This document shows positions 14,200 through 16,617 of a DNA stretch of 16,617 bases, piece by piece. Under the pieces are notes generated by a model. It did no database searches and had not been told where the DNA came from. It was given only the letters and a program-made list of their open reading frames with translations. The translations under genes were made by a program, and so were the position numbers. The stretch spans positions 1 through 16,617 of the forward strand of contig JAEWTV010000096.1 of assembly GCA_023397675.1 (NCBI GenBank). The letters run 5' to 3'. This stretch comes from Bacillota bacterium. GTDB lineage: Bacteria; Bacillota; Clostridia; Acetivibrionales; JANLFN01. The stretch's first letter is position 1. Each line of letters begins with the position of its first letter.

Positions 14200-14442
14200 C
14201 TATTCCCCGATCTTCTCTATAAACCACCTGTCTTTATCCCTGTCCCATCTCAGTTCGACTATTTTTTCTGCAGACCGGCATTTGTACAATATACACCGGT
14301 TAAAGGTTTTACGCATATCGGTTTGGGAAATCACCTTGTCAACCTTGAACCGGTTCCCGTCAAGCAAAAAAAAGGCAGGGACGGGGGGATAGCCGGGATA
14401 AAAATCAACCAGAACCCTTGTAAGCCTGTTAATACCCTTCAT
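14200..14442 (-). CDS. Small protein co-transcribed with Pol IV, unknown function
   Basis: I do not recognise this 80-residue protein, but it looks real. It lies between a LexA-controlled promoter and dinB, and its stop codon is one base from the dinB start. It is basic, with no membrane segment. The features are VLVDFYPGYPPVPAFFLLDG, NRFKVDKVISQ, a Cys-containing middle (RCILYKCRS) and VELRWDRDKDRWFIEKIGE at the end. The strand-turn-strand feel, with an aromatic-rich start and a W-x(6)-W end, recalls the small DUF6504-type proteins found next to Y-family polymerases in Actinobacteria, but that is pattern resemblance only. The start, ATG at 14442, has only a weak GGGA about 11 bases upstream. 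By context it may be an accessory of translesion synthesis. Confidence 0.7.
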   Translation of the reverse strand: MKGINRLTRVLVDFYPGYPPVPAFFLLDGNRFKVDKVISQTDMRKTFNRCILYKCRSAEKIVELRWDRDKDRWFIEKIGE

Positions 14443-14479
14443 AACGCCATCATTCCCGGTAAAAAATTTACTATTGCAA

Positions 14480-14497
14480 ATCGAACACGTGTTCGAT
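14480..14497. promoter_or_regulatory. LexA (SOS) box
   Basis: A perfect 18-bp palindrome whose core CGAACACGTGTTCG (14482-14495) matches exactly the Gram-positive LexA site CGAAC-N4-GTTCG. It sits 7 bases downstream of the minus-strand -10 box, over the expected start site, so bound LexA would block the small-gene/dinB operon until SOS induction. Confidence 0.95.
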
Positions 14498-14503
14498 AAA
14501 ATT

Positions 14504-14533
14504 ATTATAATACCCGGACAACTTTTTTGTAAA
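14504..14533 (-). promoter_or_regulatory. SOS promoter of the dinB operon
   Basis: On the minus strand TTTACA (plus-strand 14528-14533), an 18-base spacer and a perfect TATAAT (14504-14509). The predicted start falls inside the adjacent LexA box. Confidence 0.75.
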
Positions 14534-14544
14534 GGGGTAAATTA

Positions 14545-14553
14545 TGTTATAAT
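14545..14553 (+). promoter_or_regulatory. Extended -10 promoter of the DUF72 gene
   Basis: TGT followed by a perfect TATAAT (14548-14553); the -35 position holds only a weak TTTTGT. It is divergent from the dinB promoter; the two -10 boxes are about 40 bases apart. The LexA box is about 50 bases upstream of this -10, so direct LexA control of the DUF72 gene is possible but not strongly indicated. Confidence 0.6.
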
Positions 14554-14611
14554 TTAAATGGTTTGTACCGTTGGATTTTGTTAATGACGGACAGCTTTTC
14601 GCGGAGGATTT

Positions 14612-15379
14612 ATGATATGTGTCGGCACCTGCGGCTACTCATATAAGGATTGGGTAGGACCGTTTTACCCCCAAGGGACTAAGGATTCCCAAATGCTTGA
14701 ATATTATTCAGCAAATCTCGGCTTCGTAGAATTGAACTCGTCATTTTACCATATGCCTGGATTAAAATTGTTCGACAGTATTACAAAAAAGACGCCTGAT
14801 GACTTTAAGGTGGCAGTGAAGCTTTATCAGGGCTTTACACATTTAAGGGATTCAAACGGCACATCCGCCGATAATTTCATGTATTCGGTAAAACCGCTGG
14901 CGGAAGCTAAAAAGCTTCTGTGTCTTCTGGCACAGTTCCCATATTCATTTCACTTTAATGCGCAGAATATGGATTATATGAAAAGAATGAGAAGCTGGTT
15001 TAAAGATATACCTTTAAATGTGGAATTCAGAAACCAGGCATGGATTTCTGAACAGGTAATGAAGACCTTAAAAGCAGAAGACATAGGTTATGTATGCGTC
15101 GATGAGCCGCATATCAAGGGACTTATCAAGAATGTCGTCGCAGCAACCTCAAATATTGCGTATCTGAGACTGCATGGCAGAAACGCAGAGAAATGGTATG
15201 AAGGAGAAGGCTCTGAGCGCTACGATTACATGTATAACACACAAGAACTTACACAATGGGTTCCCCGTATAAAAAGCCTGGACGGTGACTCGATGATTAC
15301 GGTAGTTGCATTCAATAACCATCCCAAGGGCAAAGCAGTTGAAAACGCAAGAATGATGCTCGGGCTTCTGAAAAAGTAA
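14612..15379 (+). CDS. DUF72 (YecE-like) family protein
   Basis: Soluble protein of the widespread DUF72 family, a TIM-barrel fold with no settled function. The 255 residues fit the family. Conserved blocks are all present: GTCGYSYKDWVGPFYP (5-20), FVELNSSFYHMP (38-49, Glu40 and Asn42), VAVKLYQGFTHLR (67-79), VEFRNQAWI (137-145, Glu138 and Arg140), VCVDEPH (161-167), YLRLHGRN (184-191) and AFNNHPKGKAVENA (233-246). The start is ATG at 14612, with GGAGG at 14603-14607. It is divergent from the LexA-controlled dinB operon and ends at a shared terminator with the spore protein gene. Its neighbourhood gives no further clue to substrate. Confidence 0.92.
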   Translation: MICVGTCGYSYKDWVGPFYPQGTKDSQMLEYYSANLGFVELNSSFYHMPGLKLFDSITKKTPDDFKVAVKLYQGFTHLRDSNGTSADNFMYSVKPLAEAKKLLCLLAQFPYSFHFNAQNMDYMKRMRSWFKDIPLNVEFRNQAWISEQVMKTLKAEDIGYVCVDEPHIKGLIKNVVAATSNIAYLRLHGRNAEKWYEGEGSERYDYMYNTQELTQWVPRIKSLDGDSMITVVAFNNHPKGKAVENARMMLGLLKK

Positions 15380-15384
15380 ATTTA

Positions 15385-15413
15385 AAAGGTCATGCATTAA
15401 ATGCATGACCTTT
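15385..15413. terminator. Bidirectional terminator between DUF72 and SASP genes
   Basis: A perfect 13-bp stem (AAAGGTCATGCAT at 15385-15397 with 15401-15413, loop TAA) has a T-rich tail on both strands. It lies between the convergent DUF72 and spore-protein genes and can serve both. Confidence 0.88.
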
Positions 15414-15425
15414 GATTTGTAAAGC

Positions 15426-15626
15426 TTACTTGCCTGTTAACTGTGATTCAGCCATTTGTATCAACTTCCTGGTTATATTTCCACCAACTCTACCTGCATC
15501 ACGAGCTGATATGTCACCATTATAACCCTGTTTAAGATTAACTCCCACCTGTGAAGCTATTTCGTATTTCATCTTGTCAAGAGCACCTTTAGCGGATGGA
15601 ACTACCTTTTCGTTTGTATCTGCCAT
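15426..15626 (-). CDS. Alpha/beta-type small acid-soluble spore protein
   Basis: DNA-binding protein that coats and protects spore DNA, made in the forespore and degraded at germination. The 66 residues fit the family. The germination-protease site is visible in KYEIASQVGV, with cleavage expected between Glu22 and Ile23. The second signature is GYNGDISARDAGRVGGNITRKLI (34-56). The start is ATG at 15626 with a very strong ribosome site, GGAGGTGA, 6 bases upstream, as expected for an abundant protein. By family it should be under sigma-G, but I could not find a convincing sigma-G promoter; an inverted repeat TTACC-N4-GGTAA lies at 15650-15663. It indicates that the organism sporulates. Confidence 0.97.
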   Translation of the reverse strand: MADTNEKVVPSAKGALDKMKYEIASQVGVNLKQGYNGDISARDAGRVGGNITRKLIQMAESQLTGK

Positions 15627-15816
15627 TAGAATTCACCTCCGGATGATTTTTACCTTATGGTAATTAAATTTTATTGAAGGCAAGAATCACTTTTTGGATT
15701 CAAGCTTCATTAATTATTTTTATTAAAAACAAAGAAAATATTGCAGGAAGTTCGTGGAAGGTTTTCATGTTTTAAAGTCTTGCAGGAATTTAGCAAATAT
15801 TAACGAATATATAAAT

Positions 15817-15822
15817 TATAAT
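15817..15822 (+). promoter_or_regulatory. Possible -10 box of the GNAT gene
   Basis: A perfect TATAAT 36 bases before the GNAT start codon, in a very AT-rich stretch. No -35 box is convincing, so this is tentative. Confidence 0.35.
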
Positions 15823-15857
15823 CTGACAATAAATGTGTAAAGAAATCGGGAGGCAAT

Positions 15858-16385
15858 ATGTTTCCGCTTAACCTCAGCAATGACAGGATATATTTCAAAG
15901 ACATAAGAATAGAACACCTGCCTCAGATATTGAAATGGTATAACAAAACCGAAGAATTTAAATATGCTACTGGAATTGATACTGAAATAACAATAGATGA
16001 TCTTACACGAAAGTATGCTGAAACTGCAATTTGCAGCAAAGAATTTTTTGCCGGGATATATAATTTCGCAGACAACACCATGATAGGGATTATCAAGGGT
16101 AACATAAAGTATGAAGACAGTGATGCTGTGTGGATAAGTTCCATAGTAATAGACACTTCCTTTCAGGATTGTGGCTATGGAACAGCTGCAGTAAACCTGC
16201 TCCTCAATTACCTTGGTTCCAGGCACGGAACAAAAACGGCATTCCTTGCTGTAGTGGAAGAAAACTTACAAGGCAGGTCCTTCTGGAAAAGACTTGGATT
16301 CACAGAAATGAGAGTTATGCAGGGCCGCTATAAGTTAAATGAAAGACGTCAGAATGTAATTATCATGACAAGGCAACTGGCATAA
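15858..16385 (+). CDS. GNAT-family N-acetyltransferase
   Basis: Transfers an acetyl group from acetyl-CoA to an amine; the substrate is not known. The 175 residues fit a single-domain GNAT of the RimJ/RimL-like type. The early part has RIYFKDIRIEHLPQILKWY (10-28). The acetyl-CoA site, motif A, is IVIDTSFQDCGYGTAAVNLLL (about 96-116), with the Q-x-x-G-x-G loop at Gln103, Gly106 and Gly108. Motif B is VEENLQGRSFWKRLGFTE (133-150). The start is ATG at 15858, with GGGAGG 4 bases upstream. It is a single gene. Possible substrates include a ribosomal protein, an aminoglycoside-like compound or a small amine; nothing here chooses between them. There is no strong terminator, only a weak A/T hairpin after it. 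Confidence 0.92.
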   Translation: MFPLNLSNDRIYFKDIRIEHLPQILKWYNKTEEFKYATGIDTEITIDDLTRKYAETAICSKEFFAGIYNFADNTMIGIIKGNIKYEDSDAVWISSIVIDTSFQDCGYGTAAVNLLLNYLGSRHGTKTAFLAVVEENLQGRSFWKRLGFTEMRVMQGRYKLNERRQNVIIMTRQLA

Positions 16386-16424
16386 GGCTTCTTCTGGCAA
16401 TATATGCACCACCCGGAATATAAT

Positions 16425-16446
16425 AATAATAAATATTATTTTTTTA
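16425..16446 (+). terminator. Weak A/T hairpin terminator after the GNAT gene
   Basis: AATAAT (16425-16430) and ATTATT (16435-16440) can pair around AAAT, followed by six T. A stem of only A-T pairs is weak, so this may not stop transcription well. Confidence 0.35.
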
Positions 16447-16501
16447 GCCTTTATTTTGCAGGCTTACAGGCGAATCTTAAGAAAAATATACCAATACAGG
16501 T

Positions 16502-16530
16502 TTGACAAACCAAAATTGGACAGGTATAAT
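16502..16530 (+). promoter_or_regulatory. Consensus sigma-A promoter of the c-di-AMP riboswitch unit
   Basis: TTGACA (16502-16507), exactly 17 bases, TATAAT (16525-16530): a perfect match to the sigma-A consensus. Transcription would start near 16537, about 15 bases before the riboswitch. Such a strong promoter fits a unit controlled afterwards by early termination. Confidence 0.92.
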
Positions 16531-16551
16531 ATCTGTGTAAAAACTTTATAA

Positions 16552-16617
16552 AGCTGAATCCTCTCTAAAGAGAGGTACGGAGGAACCAAATTTATGGGGC
16601 TAATCCATCGTCAGATG
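16552..16617 (+). ncRNA. c-di-AMP riboswitch (ydaO/yuaA type), cut by the window end
   Basis: The end of the window carries the 5' half of this riboswitch class: GCTGAATCC, a 6-bp hairpin (CCTCTC-TAAA-GAGAGG), GGTACGGAGGAACCAA, then TGGGGCTAATC. These blocks match, in order and spacing, the conserved core of ydaO-class c-di-AMP aptamers. The 3' half, any terminator and the controlled gene lie outside. In this class c-di-AMP binding switches expression off, and targets are usually cell-wall hydrolases or potassium/osmolyte transporters. Confidence 0.9.

Noticed and set aside
14188..14499. Plus-strand open frame of 103 codons
   Set aside because: It lies opposite the small SOS gene and runs into the LexA box; there is no ribosome site, and the minus-strand operon explains the region.
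15742..15789. Repeated TGCAGGAA in the gap before the GNAT gene
   Set aside because: Two short copies in AT-rich DNA with no symmetry or nearby promoter fit; most likely chance.
15627..15857. Sigma-G promoter before the spore protein gene
   Set aside because: Expected by family, but I found no -35/-10 pair with the right sequence and spacing, so none is called.
15816..16226. Minus-strand open frame of 136 codons
   Set aside because: It is antisense to the GNAT gene, which has intact motifs and a good ribosome site.
1..16617. CRISPR arrays, insertion sequences, prophage, tRNA or rRNA genes
   Set aside because: I looked for regular repeats, transposase-like frames, terminal inverted repeats and tRNA-like cloverleaf ends and saw none.

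Overview
The window looks like chromosome of a low-GC, endospore-forming, anaerobic Firmicute of the Clostridia. The reasons are an alpha/beta-type small acid-soluble spore protein, a clostridial pyruvate phosphate dikinase, a type III glutamine synthetase, AT-rich intergenic DNA with strong sigma-A promoters and GGAGG ribosome sites, a Bacillus/Clostridium-type LexA box, and FMN and c-di-AMP riboswitches. A mesophilic cellulolytic clostridium (Ruminiclostridium-like) would fit, but that is a guess from memory. I see no insertion sequence, phage gene, tRNA, rRNA or CRISPR array; the gene content is ordinary chromosomal material.

Layout. ppdK (172-2814, +) ends at a strong terminator. A LysE-type exporter and a 135-aa four-helix membrane protein with its own near-consensus promoter follow on +. 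Then comes a minus-strand block. A decayed C-terminal copy (4257-4519) of a metallo-beta-lactamase-fold lipoprotein lies directly downstream of the intact lipoprotein gene (4587-5456). Next is ribU, the riboflavin ECF-transporter substrate-binding subunit, behind an FMN riboswitch and terminator. After that is type III glutamine synthetase (6507-8618), behind a long leader that folds like an ANTAR-controlled attenuator. From 8999 there is a membrane-anchored transglutaminase-like protein (+, TTG start). It converges on a His-rich YmaF-like protein (-), which is divergent from an OmpR-type response regulator/histidine kinase pair (+). A LexA-box-controlled minus-strand operon follows: an unrecognised 80-residue protein and a Y-family DNA polymerase (dinB). 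The right end holds a DUF72 protein (+), the spore protein (-), a GNAT acetyltransferase (+), and a consensus promoter leading into the first half of a c-di-AMP riboswitch cut by the window edge.

How the parts fit. Most genes are single transcription units with their own promoter and intrinsic terminator. The clear multigene units are the response regulator/kinase pair and the small-gene/dinB pair. Much of the interest is in RNA and DNA control elements: an FMN aptamer that should switch off riboflavin uptake when FMN is plentiful; a two-hairpin/terminator leader that would tie glutamine synthetase to an ANTAR antiterminator encoded elsewhere; a perfect SOS box over the start site of the translesion polymerase operon; and a c-di-AMP sensor for whatever gene lies to the right.

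The most rewarding items to check are the glutamine synthetase leader, the LexA-controlled small protein upstream of Pol IV, the tandem lipoprotein duplicate and its decay, and the c-di-AMP riboswitch and its missing target gene.
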